Below are positions 1 to 9,175 of a DNA stretch of 64,000 nucleotides, piece by piece. Both the position numbers and the translations under genes were made by a program. The notes under the pieces were generated by a model. That model had not been told where the DNA came from and made no database searches. It saw only the letters and a list, made by a program, of their open reading frames with translations. The stretch's first letter is position 1. Every line of letters begins with the position of its first letter. Source of the stretch: Ruegeria sp. THAF57 (GTDB taxonomy: Bacteria > Pseudomonadota > Alphaproteobacteria > Rhodobacterales > Rhodobacteraceae); the NCBI RefSeq assembly GCF_903914075.1, contig NZ_CAIWNQ010000012.1, forward strand, positions 1 to 64,000. The letters run 5' to 3'.

Positions 1-58
1 CCGGGCCTTGGCCAGCTGCAAGGTGACCATCATTGCAACGCAAACAAGGAGAAGAGCA

Positions 59-397
59 ATGACCACGAACTGCATCAAATTCACCAGCGCCGACATCGAG
101 ACCGCCAAGGGCACAGGCTCCATCTCGACCCTGACCTTCGACCTCGACATCACGGTCGAGCCCGTCGCGAGCACGAACCCGATGGCCCCCACGCACCGCG
201 TCCTCGGCCGCTCCCCGCGCGGCAAGCTGGTCGAGTGCGGCGGCATCTGGAAGAAGCAGAACAAGGAGACCGGTGCCGACTACTACACGCTGACCATCCG
301 CGACCACGGCTTCAACGCCAACCTCGGCAAGGCCGCGAACCAGGACGATCTGTCCCTGCAGGCCGTCATCCCCTGGGGCCCGAAAGACGCCGCCTAA
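59..397 (+). CDS. DUF736 family protein
   Basis: A 112-residue protein of the DUF736 family, small proteins common on alphaproteobacterial plasmids and integrative elements; the molecular role is unknown. The start at 59 is preceded by an AAGGAGAAG ribosome site; the frame is open upstream to position 8 without a better start. Visible features are the N-terminal MTTNCIKFTSADIETAKGTG stretch and a C-terminal half containing DYYTLTIRDHGFNANLGKAA, typical of the family. A strong hairpin follows directly, so it is probably a single-gene transcript or the last gene of an operon beginning outside the window. The family call is from remembered sequence character, not from a search. Confidence 0.85.
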   Translation: MTTNCIKFTSADIETAKGTGSISTLTFDLDITVEPVASTNPMAPTHRVLGRSPRGKLVECGGIWKKQNKETGADYYTLTIRDHGFNANLGKAANQDDLSLQAVIPWGPKDAA

Positions 398-1031
398 GCC
401 AAGGGCCAGACCGCTCCGGCGGTCTGGCTATTTCTCGTTATGAGGAATGGCAGCGGTTCGGGTCCGAAACCCGTGTCAGAAGGATGCGGCATATTTCGGA
501 CGCTGACACCGAGGCGGATAGTCTGACTGGATCGATCGCAGAAGCAGCTTTGATCGTTCTGTTGAGGGACAGAGTGGATCGCGCGAACCCGAGGGTGAGC
601 CGAAAGTCAGCAGGGGAAAAATGGGAGCCCACTGTGCGAGGTAAGCGCACCCCTTCTCTCAGTCGAGCAACCCGCGCTTGGGTCGTGTTGGCGAGGCTGC
701 CAGGGTGCCGAACTCACCCTTTGCCGCGAGGGTGTAAACCGCAGATCAACGTCATGCGTCCGGGGGGCGACGTCTCACGTCAGGGCCACCGTCGCGCGCC
801 TTTCCGTCGACCTGTTGGCCTCTCAGATCGCTAGCCCGGGGTCGAGCGGCCGGCAACGCTGGGGGCAGGTTTCTGGACGGCTGCGCCTTGAGCGCTGCGG
901 TGCACCGCTCACAACAAACCTGCCCCCGGCGTGCTCCATTTCATTCCGCCCCGTGCCGGGTGCAGCCCGCTCTCATGCCCCCGGTCTTTTCCACGATCCG
1001 TCCAACGACGATCAACGGAAAGGATCACACC
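398..1031. other. Non-coding stretch with a long inverted repeat
   Basis: About 630 bases between the DUF736 gene and the next small ORF with no convincing gene on either strand. After the terminator, the main structure is a 12-bp perfect inverted repeat: GGGGGCAGGTTT at 861-872 and AAACCTGCCCCC at 916-927, enclosing a 12-base palindrome GCGGTGCACCGC at 896-907. It could be a structured RNA, an old IS end, or part of the transfer or replication control region. The sequence alone does not decide. Confidence 0.4.
405..436 (+). terminator. Rho-independent terminator after the DUF736 gene
   Basis: A 10-bp perfect stem (GCCAGACCGC at 405-414 and GCGGTCTGGC at 419-428) with a TCCG loop, followed by TATTTCT. 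It begins 8 bases after the DUF736 stop codon. Confidence 0.75.
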
Positions 1032-1208
1032 ATGACACTCGAACAATCCATCGACCTCGCCGAACTGCAAGCCGACATGGCCTTTGATGCCTACCTCGCC
1101 GCGTTTGATGAAGACGCCCATCCCGAGACACTCGACAGCCTCGAGACCGAGGCGCTGATCGCCCGCAGCCGCTACGACGACCTGCGCTCTCAGGGACTGG
1201 GTCACTGA
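1032..1208 (+). CDS. Small conserved-looking plasmid protein, 58 aa
   Basis: A 58-residue acidic, probably all-helical protein (MTLEQSIDLAELQADMAF at the start). The start at 1032 has an AAAGGA ribosome site 8-14 bases upstream, and a good terminator lies 8 bases past the stop, both supporting a real gene. I do not recognise the family. Small genes of this kind are frequent beside DUF736 genes on Rhodobacterales plasmids, but no function is assigned. A longer reading from 888 would add 48 residues with no ribosome site and non-coding character, so the short form is preferred. Confidence 0.6.
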   Translation: MTLEQSIDLAELQADMAFDAYLAAFDEDAHPETLDSLETEALIARSRYDDLRSQGLGH

Positions 1209-1216
1209 CCCAGACA

Positions 1217-1247
1217 CCCCTGCGGGTCTACTGATCCGCAGGGGTTT
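1217..1247 (+). terminator. Rho-independent terminator
   Basis: CCCCTGCGG (1217-1225) pairs perfectly with CCGCAGGGG (1236-1244) across a 10-base loop and is followed by TTT. It lies 8 bases after the 58-residue ORF. Confidence 0.75.
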
Positions 1248-1733
1248 GACACCGTCTCTCAGAAGCTTCGTGACGCCCTCGAATGGTGGGACCCGCGCTA
1301 TCTCGCGCGGGCCGTTTTCGTGTTCTTCGCGCCCGATCCGTTACCGGCTCGGGCGCTCGGTTTGCCTGACATCGCGTGCTGCTCCAGCGCAAGTTTAGGC
1401 AGATTAATTCGACCAGATTGCCGCGCATCGATGAGGACGGCGGCGTTCCATGTCGCGCTGCGGAGCAGTCTTGACTGCACCCTATTGCCAGCAAAAAGAC
1501 ACAGCATGCAAAACGTTATATTGCGCAATGTGATGTATTGAAGTATAAGCAAAGGAGAGAAGGAAGACGTTGGCAGGATATGGCCAATGTTTGCACATTT
1601 TGTCCGAGGGGTCTGTCATGGGCGTTTCCCGCAAAGCTGAATGCTCCGCCGCACGCGAAAGCGATTGCGAGCAATCGCTGCCTCGCGCGCGTCTGCGCAT
1701 GCAATCTTTTTCTGGCAGCGGGAGAACGCCCTA
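1248..1733. other. Intergenic region carrying the probable origin of transfer
   Basis: Roughly 490 bases between the 58-aa gene and the mobC-like gene. It holds a GC-rich hairpin near 1292-1312 followed by CCGTTTTCG, a 10-base palindrome ATTGCGCAAT at 1520-1529, and a P-type nick-like sequence at 1573-1580. No believable gene was seen: the frame open from 1641 upstream of the mobC-like start has no ribosome site. Its position directly ahead of the relaxosome genes is where oriT normally lies. Confidence 0.5.
1570..1587 (-). other. oriT: Candidate oriT nick region (P-type)
   Basis: On the minus strand 1580-1573 reads TATCCTGC, matching the YATCCTG/Y nick consensus of IncP/Ti-type (MOBP) transfer origins. 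It lies inside a short inverted repeat, TTGGC (1570-1574) and GCCAA (1583-1587). It sits about 150 bases upstream of a mobC-like gene and a relaxase, the expected place. The match and location are seen directly; nicking there is inference. Confidence 0.55.
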
Positions 1734-2354
1734 GTGCCGAGGCCAGCGAAAAACCTGAAGCTTGAGCAGCGCATCGAAGTCGCGCGGCGCTTTGCGGCGG
1801 GCGAAAGTGCCAAGGAGCTGGCGGCGGCGTTCGGCATCTCTGCGCGCCACGTGAACCGGCTCGCGAAAGAGGAGGCGGGCGAGGGGATCACGGTGCGCGA
1901 TCCGAGCGAGACAGTGGCATTCCGGGCAAGCCGATCCGAACTGGAGGCCTTCGATGCGGAGTGGCGCGAACGGGGTTTTGCCAACCGGTCGCAGGCGTTG
2001 AATGCGGTGCTGCGCGGACGGTGCGGATTCCTCGATGTGCCCCGTGATCTGGTCGCGGAATTCTGTGCAGCGTGGCGTCAGGCGAAGGATGTGAGCGACG
2101 CCGGACTGATGCTCGCCAAGGCGGTCCATCGCGGTCGGCTGGAGGTCTCGGAGGCAGACCGCGCGGTGCTGATTGATCTCCTTGATCTGGCGCAATCCAT
2201 GAGCCGTGAATTGGGCCGGATGAAAGATGCGGCGCAGGCGATGCGTCATCAGGAGTGGCCACAAAAGGAAGAAGGGCAGGGGGCGGAGAGCGCGGTTCTG
2301 GAGGACGGTTCGCCCGTGACAAACGGCGGTCTGAGGCTGGTGCGCAGTGGCTGA
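1734..2354 (+). CDS. MobC-like relaxosome accessory / DNA-binding protein
   Basis: A 206-residue protein whose first 45 residues contain a helix-turn-helix of the resolvase/transposase-like kind (ESAKELAAAFGISARHVNRL), followed by a region like ribbon-helix-helix mobilisation proteins (RDPSETVAFRASRSELEAFD, then FANRSQALNAVLRG) and a helical tail. The likely job is to bind oriT and help the relaxase, whose gene overlaps its 3' end by 8 bases. The start is GTG at 1734, chosen because GGGAG lies 9 bases upstream; a longer reading from 1641 would add an arginine-rich stretch without a ribosome site. The HTH plus RHH combination is inferred from motif appearance only. Confidence 0.65.
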   Translation: MPRPAKNLKLEQRIEVARRFAAGESAKELAAAFGISARHVNRLAKEEAGEGITVRDPSETVAFRASRSELEAFDAEWRERGFANRSQALNAVLRGRCGFLDVPRDLVAEFCAAWRQAKDVSDAGLMLAKAVHRGRLEVSEADRAVLIDLLDLAQSMSRELGRMKDAAQAMRHQEWPQKEEGQGAESAVLEDGSPVTNGGLRLVRSG

Positions 2355-4287
2355 TCCCCTCGCCCTCTACGCCTCGGTCATGGGCCGGCTCTGGGAGGAT
2401 GAGCGCATCCGGGGTCAGGCCGCAGCGCGGATCGACGCGCGGCTGGCGGGGCGTCGGCAGGGGCGGAGTTTCTCGCGCGTCGGATCCATGTCGGCGCGCA
2501 ACGCGCTGAAGGCTGCGTCGGGTCAGAGCCGGGCGGCGGTCTTCAAACGGATCCGGGCGGGAGGCTGCAAGACGCGCGCGTCGCTCGGAGCGCAGATCTC
2601 CTACATCAACGACAAGGCGGTCTACACCTACTCGACAATGACCAATGCGCTGACCGATGCGGCGGTGCTGTCTGAGGGGCAGAAAGAGGACATCATCGAG
2701 GATTGGGCCGGGACCTGGCGCGGCTCGACCAAGCTCGGCTTCACCTCTCACATGTTGCTCTCCTTCCCGACCGACGTGACGGTCGATCAGGTGCGCGACA
2801 TCGCCATGGATTGGACGGAGCATTTTTTCGAGAGCGGCGAATACGGCGATCAGTGGGACTATGTGCTCGCGGTCCATGACGACCGGGCGCACAAACACGC
2901 CCACATCATCCTGAACAATCGCGGCCTCGAGAAAGGCACCTGGTTCTCTTGCTGGGCCGAAGGCGTGATGTCGCCGCAGCTCATGCGCGAGAAACAGGCC
3001 GAGATCGCGGAACGCTACGGCGTGATGCTTGATGCCACCACGCGGCTCGAGCGCGGCATCTTCGAGAAACCCGCCGGGATCGAAGAGATCTACCGCGCCA
3101 AGGAAGAGGCCCGCCTACCGCGCGAGATCGCCCTGACGGCCCAGGAAACCGCCATGGCGCAGGCGCAGGTGGTGGGCTTCGCCAAGGATTACAAGAACCT
3201 CGCTGACCTGCTGGACCGGATGGACCAGCGCCACATGGCCCGCGCCCTGCGCGGCATGGCGGAGGGGCTCGGTTCCGGCGCGCCGTGGAACTTCACCGAA
3301 GGAGAGATAGACATGAAGGACATCAAGACCGTCGGTGATGCGATCGACTATTCCGAGCGCACGATCGAGGCGCTCAGGCTCAAGGCCGAGGAACTGGACC
3401 CGGCCGAGTGCGCCGCATTCGAGGCCAAGGCCGCGCCGATCATCGCGGATCTCTCGCAGATGGTGCCCGACCCGGAGCTACGGGCGCGCTTCGGCAAGCA
3501 GCTTGAAGAACCCTATCCCCCGGGGGCGGGCAGCGTGGTGCTGATCGGCGCGCTGCAGTCCGGCAATGACGAGGGGTTGCGCGATGTGCTCGAGAGTGCC
3601 GAAGAGGCAGGCATGGACAGCGAGGAGCTGGTGGCCCGGATCATGGCCGGCGGCACGCGGAACTACGGTATGGCGCAGGACTGGGTTGAGCGCGACATGA
3701 ATGCGGTGCTGGCCAAGGACGGTCTCAGCGTGGAGACCGCGAGTGACGACCAGCTCGATGCCGCGCTCGAAAAGGTCGACGGCGTGATGGACGCACTGAT
3801 GGAGCGGGCGAAGGAACTGGGCGTCGAGATCGGCCGAACCCTCGCGGACGAAGAGGAGGCGACACTGCCCCTCATCGACGAAGACGACCGGACGCCCAAT
3901 CCCTACCTGCAGGACCTGGCCGACATGCTTCGGGACGGCAAGCTCACCGAGGAACAGGAAGAGGTGGTTGAGCGGACCCTGCAATCCGAGCTCTTCAAGG
4001 AGTTGGGTGAGGAGGGTTTGGCTGCACTTCGCCGCGGCAACTACGAGGTGCTGGACGCGGCCCTTCCGAGCAAGCTCGACCAGATCACCGTCACGCAGGA
4101 ATTCCTCGAGATGACGTTTGAGGAGACCGGCGACCAAGTCTTCACCGACCGCGCCGCCGGGTTGCAGCAGGACAAGGCGACGGAGGTGGCGCGGATGCGC
4201 GGCCAGCAAGAGGCGCAGGAAATGGGGCGTGAACTTGCCCGAAACAAAACACTAGATCGTGGTCTCGATGACGAGATGGAATTCTAA
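2347..4287 (+). CDS. VirD2-type relaxase
   Basis: A 646-residue relaxase that would nick oriT and lead the single strand into the recipient cell. The N-terminal third carries the relaxase domain: a conserved tyrosine region (GAQISYINDKAVYTYSTMT, residues about 82-100) and the histidine triad motif HDDRAHKHAHIILNNRG near residues 178-194, typical of MOBP/VirD2 enzymes. The rest is long, acidic and helical, probably the secretion and coupling region. It starts with GTG at 2347, overlapping the mobC-like gene by 8 bases, so translation is coupled; the coupling protein gene follows after 16 bases. The order mobC-relaxase-coupling protein supports the call. Confidence 0.85.
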   Translation: MADPLALYASVMGRLWEDERIRGQAAARIDARLAGRRQGRSFSRVGSMSARNALKAASGQSRAAVFKRIRAGGCKTRASLGAQISYINDKAVYTYSTMTNALTDAAVLSEGQKEDIIEDWAGTWRGSTKLGFTSHMLLSFPTDVTVDQVRDIAMDWTEHFFESGEYGDQWDYVLAVHDDRAHKHAHIILNNRGLEKGTWFSCWAEGVMSPQLMREKQAEIAERYGVMLDATTRLERGIFEKPAGIEEIYRAKEEARLPREIALTAQETAMAQAQVVGFAKDYKNLADLLDRMDQRHMARALRGMAEGLGSGAPWNFTEGEIDMKDIKTVGDAIDYSERTIEALRLKAEELDPAECAAFEAKAAPIIADLSQMVPDPELRARFGKQLEEPYPPGAGSVVLIGALQSGNDEGLRDVLESAEEAGMDSEELVARIMAGGTRNYGMAQDWVERDMNAVLAKDGLSVETASDDQLDAALEKVDGVMDALMERAKELGVEIGRTLADEEEATLPLIDEDDRTPNPYLQDLADMLRDGKLTEEQEEVVERTLQSELFKELGEEGLAALRRGNYEVLDAALPSKLDQITVTQEFLEMTFEETGDQVFTDRAAGLQQDKATEVARMRGQQEAQEMGRELARNKTLDRGLDDEMEF

Positions 4288-4303
4288 GGGGGAGATGACA
4301 ACC

Positions 4304-6211
4304 ATGACCAAGACACTCCCCCTTTGGGCCGCGCTCCTCTTCGGGGTGATCTGCGGCGCCGTCATCGGCACCATCGTCGCCGCCTTCTACCTGACCCTGG
4401 CCCTGAAAACCGGGTTTGGTAGTTTTGACATGCTGGCGCTCTGGAAAGCCAGCGCGGGCACCCGAGCGGCGCATCCCGAAGCGTTCAAGGTGGGGTTTGG
4501 CGCCGTAGGCTTCGGGGCGATTGGCCTCGGCGCCCTGGCGCTTGCCTGGACCTGGAAGAAGGAGCGGGACGACTATGGCTCGGCCCACTGGCAGACCAAG
4601 GCGGAGCTGAAGAAGAACGACATGCTTCAAGCGCCTGGCAAGGGCTTTGTCTGTGGCAAGCTCGGAGCCCCGACGTCCAAAGCTGAGTTCATCTCCTCGA
4701 CCACCATCCCGCATGTGATGATGGTCGCGCCGACCCGGGCCGGTAAGGGGGTTGGCTTCGTGATCCCGAATCTTCTGAGCTTTGCGGGCTCGGTTGTGGT
4801 GCTGGACGTGAAGGGCGAGAACTTCGAGAAGACCGCGCGGCTCCGGGCGCTCAACGGCGACGAGGTCTATCGGTTCAGCCCGTTTGATTGGGCCAATGCC
4901 ACGCATCGGTACAACCCGCTTGCGCGGATTGCCAAGGCCCCGACATTCGCGCAGCGCTTCACCGAGGTCTCGATCCTGGCAGACCTCTTCCTCGACAAGG
5001 ACAACAAGACGCTCGACACCTTTTCCGAGGCCGGCAAGTCGATCTTCGTTGCGGCCTGTCTGCTGGCGATCCAACGCGGCACGCCGAACCTCGGCGAGGT
5101 GAACAAGATCGTCGCCGGGGGCGAATACAAGAACGCCCAGTACAAGACCTATGCCGACGAGGCCGAGGAAGACATCCTGCGCGAGCTCTGGACCAATGCG
5201 GCCTCAGCCTCGTCGCGGCTGCTGACCTCGAACATTCAGGCGCTGATGACGGCCGGTCTCAAGCAATGGGACAACCCGGCGGTGCGCTCGGCCACCGAGG
5301 CGAGCGACTTCGATTTCTCGACCTTCCGGAAGACCCCTCAGTCGCTTTACATCGCGGTGTCCGAGGATCACATCGCGACGCTGGCGCCGCTCTTGCGCCT
5401 GATGTTCGCCGATCTCATCGCCTCGATCCGGCTGAACGAGCCCGGCCCGGACGAGCCCTGGCCGGTCATGATGATGATCGACGAATTCCAGCAGATGGGG
5501 GCGATGCCCTATCTCGAGCGGGCGATCCATTCGCTGGCAAGCTATGGCGGCCGCGTCGCGATGATCGCGCAGTCGCTGGCTTCGCTTGATCGGATTTACG
5601 GGCCCGAGGGCCGTGAAAGTCTCGAGAACGGGGCAGGGCTGAAGCTCTACATCACCCCGCGGGACCAGCGCACGGTGAAAGAGGTCTCCGCCGCGGTCGG
5701 CAGCACCACCCGCGAGGCGGTGACCCGGATGTACGGTCGCAACAAGGGCTTCCTTGGCGCGACCTCGACCTCGGCGCGTCTGGAAGAGCGGCCGCTACTT
5801 TCCGAGACGGAAGCGCGCCTCATGGATCCCGACGAGGTCATAATCCTCGCTTCGCCCCAGCACCCTATCAAGGCTAGCCGGATCAAGTATTACGACGATC
5901 CGTTCTTCAAGGACATGCTGGCCCGCCAGGACGGCAAGCCGTTCCCCTATCCGCCGAGTGTGCAGGGCGTGGGGCCCTGGGGCGGTGACTTTGAGGTCGG
6001 CGCAGACGACCAGGCGAAACTAGCCGAACGTGCGCCTGTCCGGGATCGATCGCAGCGGCGCGAAGCGCGCGCGATGAGCGTGATGCCGATTGAGGCCGGA
6101 CGCGGGCAGCCCGAGCCCGAGACGCTCGAAAGGGAAGCCGCCGTGCCGAAGGATTGGAAGGCGGCGCTCGACCGGCAGGAGGACTTCATCGAGGAATTGT
6201 TGGGAGGGTGA
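4304..6211 (+). CDS. virD4: Type IV coupling protein (VirD4/TraG family ATPase)
   Basis: A 635-residue inner-membrane ATPase that hands the relaxase-DNA complex to the T4SS. Two N-terminal membrane segments (about residues 5-30 and 60-80) precede the motor domain. Walker A is APTRAGKGVGFVIPNLL near residue 145 and Walker B is PVMMMIDEFQQMG near residue 388. The start at 4304 is preferred because AGGGGGAG at 4287-4294 stands 9 bases before it; upstream starts at 4259 and 4295 overlap or touch that site. It is the last gene of the mobilisation operon and is cut off from the virB genes by 17 kb of catabolic cargo. Confidence 0.92.
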   Translation: MTKTLPLWAALLFGVICGAVIGTIVAAFYLTLALKTGFGSFDMLALWKASAGTRAAHPEAFKVGFGAVGFGAIGLGALALAWTWKKERDDYGSAHWQTKAELKKNDMLQAPGKGFVCGKLGAPTSKAEFISSTTIPHVMMVAPTRAGKGVGFVIPNLLSFAGSVVVLDVKGENFEKTARLRALNGDEVYRFSPFDWANATHRYNPLARIAKAPTFAQRFTEVSILADLFLDKDNKTLDTFSEAGKSIFVAACLLAIQRGTPNLGEVNKIVAGGEYKNAQYKTYADEAEEDILRELWTNAASASSRLLTSNIQALMTAGLKQWDNPAVRSATEASDFDFSTFRKTPQSLYIAVSEDHIATLAPLLRLMFADLIASIRLNEPGPDEPWPVMMMIDEFQQMGAMPYLERAIHSLASYGGRVAMIAQSLASLDRIYGPEGRESLENGAGLKLYITPRDQRTVKEVSAAVGSTTREAVTRMYGRNKGFLGATSTSARLEERPLLSETEARLMDPDEVIILASPQHPIKASRIKYYDDPFFKDMLARQDGKPFPYPPSVQGVGPWGGDFEVGADDQAKLAERAPVRDRSQRREARAMSVMPIEAGRGQPEPETLEREAAVPKDWKAALDRQEDFIEELLGG

Positions 6212-6559
6212 GTGATGACTGCTGCTCGCTGCGTAACTCTTGCATTCGTTCAACTTTTTCAGCCAGCATTGCAGTTGTTGTGGAGCTACTTACCTTGTGC
6301 CACCTGCGTTCTAGCAAAAATGCCAACTAGAATTTCACGTGCTGCGGAAGGTTTCTCGGTGAGACCTGTTTCCAGAAAATCTAAATAGCTGTTTTTCAAT
6401 TGACGGCGAAGAGCGGCCTGAAACCGGGTCTGACCTTCGCTCGGTTTTTACTGTCCCATCTCGCCAGGGTATTATCCAAGACCCTCCCAATCATCGACAG
6501 AATCCGGCTCGGGCGGGCAATCTGCATCCATTAGAAACCTGCAGATGTGGTGAGCCCCA
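6212..6559. other. Junction between transfer module and ben/cat block
   Basis: About 350 bases with noticeably lower GC than either side. No intact gene. A decayed open stretch lies on the minus strand (see 6286-6447). The promoter of the catB-ben operon should lie near its right end; an AGGGT/ACCCT dyad with a 10-base spacer (about 6464-6483) is the only repeat I could see there and it is weak. Confidence 0.4.
6286..6447 (-). pseudogene. Possible 3' remnant of an unidentified gene
   Basis: A minus-strand open stretch of 53 codons with protein-like composition (includes GQTRFQAALRRQLKNSYLDF) ends at a TAG at 6286. Upstream it is closed by TAA, while a neighbouring frame continues with similar character, suggesting a frameshifted fragment. 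No start codon or ribosome site. The source family is not recognised. It could be a relic of what stood here before the catabolic block was inserted. Confidence 0.3.
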
Positions 6560-7708
6560 GTGACCAAGATTGACCAGATCGAGACCCTGATCCTCGACAT
6601 TCCCACCATTCGCGGTCACGTGCTTTCGATGGCCACGATGCGTACGCAAACTGCGGTGCTGGTCAGGGTCAAGTTCTCGGACGGCTCCGAAGGCATCGGC
6701 GAAGGCACGACGATTGGCGGGCTGAGCTACGGACCGGAAAGCCCTGAAGGCATCCAGTCGGCGATCGAGACTTATATCGCGCCCGGCCTGCTTGGTCGCA
6801 ACAGCGACGATGTGAATGGTGCAATACAGCTCATCGACAAGTTGGTGAAAGGTAACCGGATCGCCAAGACAGCTGTCGAGATAGCTCTGTGGGACGGGCT
6901 GGGCAAGCGCTTGGGCGTGCCGGTGTCGCAACTTTTTGGTGGGGCCGTTCACGAACGTCTACCGGTCGCCTGGACGCTGGCCTCCGGCAATTCCGAGACC
7001 GACATCGCCGAAGCCCAGCAGATGATCGAAACCCGCCGCCACAACGTCTTCAAACTGAAGATCGGCAAGCGAGCGGTCCGTGATGACGTGGCCCATGTCG
7101 CCCGCATCAAAGAGGCGGTTGGTGATGCAGCCAGCGTGCGCGTTGACATCAACACGGCTTGGTCGTTGCAGGATGCACGTTGGGGTCTGAGGGGGCTGCA
7201 AGAGGCGGGCTGCGAACTTGTCGAGCAACCTGTCCCCGCGCGTTATCGCCGGGCAATGGCAGAACTGACGCGTAGCTACGAAATCGCCGTGATGGCTGAT
7301 GAGGCGCTTAACGGGCCTGAGGATGCTCTCGAAGTGGTAACGGCACAAGCTGCGGACGTCTTCGCCGTAAAGATCGGGCAATCCGGCGGGCTCAAGCGCG
7401 CCTCAGAAGTCATAGCCATTGGGCAGGCTGCGGGCCTTGGCCTTTACGGTGGCACCATGCTCGAAACCGGCCTGAGCACCGTTGCGGCATTGCAGTTGTT
7501 CTCTACCGTTGATGACTTGGCGTGGGGCACCGAGCTGTTCGGCCCGCTGCTGCTGACCGAGGACATTCTCGCAAATCCGATCGTCTACAGAGATTTCTGC
7601 GTCGAAATTCCACACGGCCCGGGCATTGGCGCGACGCTCGACCCCGACAAGATCGATTTCTTCCGCCGAGATGGTCGGCGGAGCATGAAAGCCGTCGCGG
7701 GTGAATAG
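6560..7708 (+). CDS. catB: Muconate cycloisomerase
   Basis: A 382-residue enolase-superfamily enzyme converting cis,cis-muconate to muconolactone in the catechol branch of the beta-ketoadipate pathway. Catalytic features are all present: the KxK pair at K165/K167 (FKLKIGK), metal ligands D196 (VRVDIN), E222 (VEQP) and D247 (MADEA), and the acid/base K271 (AVKIGQSGG). The start is GTG at 6560; no ATG gives a better N-terminus. It heads the catB-benABCD operon, 66 bases before benA. The product would need a muconolactone isomerase, which is not encoded nearby. Confidence 0.93.
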   Translation: MTKIDQIETLILDIPTIRGHVLSMATMRTQTAVLVRVKFSDGSEGIGEGTTIGGLSYGPESPEGIQSAIETYIAPGLLGRNSDDVNGAIQLIDKLVKGNRIAKTAVEIALWDGLGKRLGVPVSQLFGGAVHERLPVAWTLASGNSETDIAEAQQMIETRRHNVFKLKIGKRAVRDDVAHVARIKEAVGDAASVRVDINTAWSLQDARWGLRGLQEAGCELVEQPVPARYRRAMAELTRSYEIAVMADEALNGPEDALEVVTAQAADVFAVKIGQSGGLKRASEVIAIGQAAGLGLYGGTMLETGLSTVAALQLFSTVDDLAWGTELFGPLLLTEDILANPIVYRDFCVEIPHGPGIGATLDPDKIDFFRRDGRRSMKAVAGE

Positions 7709-7774
7709 TCCCGCGACACGAACAACAAACCAGCCGATGCATCCATGCTGAGGCAGTCTGGAGGAGGATCACAG

Positions 7775-9163
7775 ATGTTCACCCAATCCAATCTCGACGC
7801 ATTCGAAGCACGGCTCGACGGCGCCATTCAGGACGACCCGGAAAATGGCGTGTTCCGCTGCCGCCGAGATATTTTCACCGACGAAGAGCTGTTCGAGCTT
7901 GAGATCAAGCACATCTTCGAAGGCAACTGGATTTACATGGCGCATGAAAGCCAGATCCCGAACCCGGGCGACTACTTTACTCTGACCATGGGCCGCACGC
8001 CTGTCGTCATCACCCGCGATAAAGACGGCGAGCTGCACGCGCTGGTCAACGCCTGTTCGCACCGTGGTGCGCAGCTCTGCCGCTTCAAGCGCCGCAACCA
8101 GAAAACCTTCACCTGTCCGTTCCACGGCTGGACATTCTCCAACACTGGCAAGCTCCTGAAGGTCAAGGATCCCAAGGGTGCAGGTTATCCTGAGCAGTTC
8201 AACAAGGACGGCTCCCATGACCTGACTAAAGTTGCCCGCTTCGAAAACTACCGTGGCTTCCTGTTCGGCTCCCTCAATGCCGATGTGAAGCCGCTGGAGG
8301 AGTACCTCGGCGAAGCACGCAAGATGGTCGACATGATCGTCGATCAGGCTGACGAAGGTCTCGAGGTGCTGCGCGGTTCGTCCACCTACACCTATGACGG
8401 CAACTGGAAGCTGCAGGCCGAAAACGGCGCTGACGGTTACCACGTCTCGGCCGTGCACTGGAACTACGTGGCCACGACGGCGCACCGTACCGATGACGGC
8501 AAAGAAGACAACATCAAGGCAACCGACGCGTCCAAATGGGCGAAGCAGCGCGGTGGCTTCCACGCCTACGAGAATGGTCACATCCTGCTCTGGACGGAAT
8601 GGGCCGACCCGACCAACCGCCCCGGCTATCCGCGTCTGGAGGAATGGACGGAGAAGTACGGCAAGACCAAGGCCGAATGGATGGTGGGAGTGCTGCGCAA
8701 CCTCTGCCTCTATCCAAACGTCTTCCTGATGGACCAGTTCTCCAGCCAGATCCGCGTCTTCCGGCCCGTCTCGGTCGACAAGACCGAGGTCACGATCTAC
8801 TGCATCGCGCCGAAGGGCGAGAGCCAGGAAGCACGCACCCGACGCATCCGCCAGTACGAGGACTTCTTCAATGCCTCTGGCATGGCGACGCCGGATGATA
8901 CCGAAGAATTCCGGGCCACACAGCGCGGCTATGCCGGTGCGGCACACGCCAAGTGGAACGACCTGACCCGCGGAGCAACCCAATGGATCGAAGGTCCCGA
9001 TGAAGACGCCAAGGCCCTTGGCATCAACCCGGTTATGTCCGGTGCGCGCACTGAGGACGAAGGGCTCTTCGTCATCCAGCACAGCAACTGGTCCGAGCGG
9101 ATGGGAGACGCCATCGCCAAGGAACGCGAAACCGCGCCTCAGGCGTCGGTCGCAGCCGAGTGA
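7775..9163 (+). CDS. benA: Benzoate 1,2-dioxygenase, alpha (oxygenase) subunit
   Basis: A 462-residue Rieske non-heme iron oxygenase subunit that, with BenB and BenC, turns benzoate into its 1,2-cis-diol. The Rieske cluster ligands are C94, H96, C114 and H117 ([11 protein letters not shown] and TCPFHGWTF). The mononuclear iron site is D220, H223, H228 ([15 protein letters not shown]). The start at 7775 follows a strong GGAGGAGG; an upstream in-frame ATG at 7745 precedes that site and is rejected. benB begins 12 bases after the stop. Length matches the family. Confidence 0.94.
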   Translation: MFTQSNLDAFEARLDGAIQDDPENGVFRCRRDIFTDEELFELEIKHIFEGNWIYMAHESQIPNPGDYFTLTMGRTPVVITRDKDGELHALVNACSHRGAQLCRFKRRNQKTFTCPFHGWTFSNTGKLLKVKDPKGAGYPEQFNKDGSHDLTKVARFENYRGFLFGSLNADVKPLEEYLGEARKMVDMIVDQADEGLEVLRGSSTYTYDGNWKLQAENGADGYHVSAVHWNYVATTAHRTDDGKEDNIKATDASKWAKQRGGFHAYENGHILLWTEWADPTNRPGYPRLEEWTEKYGKTKAEWMVGVLRNLCLYPNVFLMDQFSSQIRVFRPVSVDKTEVTIYCIAPKGESQEARTRRIRQYEDFFNASGMATPDDTEEFRATQRGYAGAAHAKWNDLTRGATQWIEGPDEDAKALGINPVMSGARTEDEGLFVIQHSNWSERMGDAIAKERETAPQASVAAE

Positions 9164-9175
9164 GGAGGAAAGAAC

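Noticed and set aside
1888..2904. A 338-codon open frame on the minus strand
   Set aside because: Antisense to the mobC-like and relaxase genes; Arg/Pro-rich translation without domain character.
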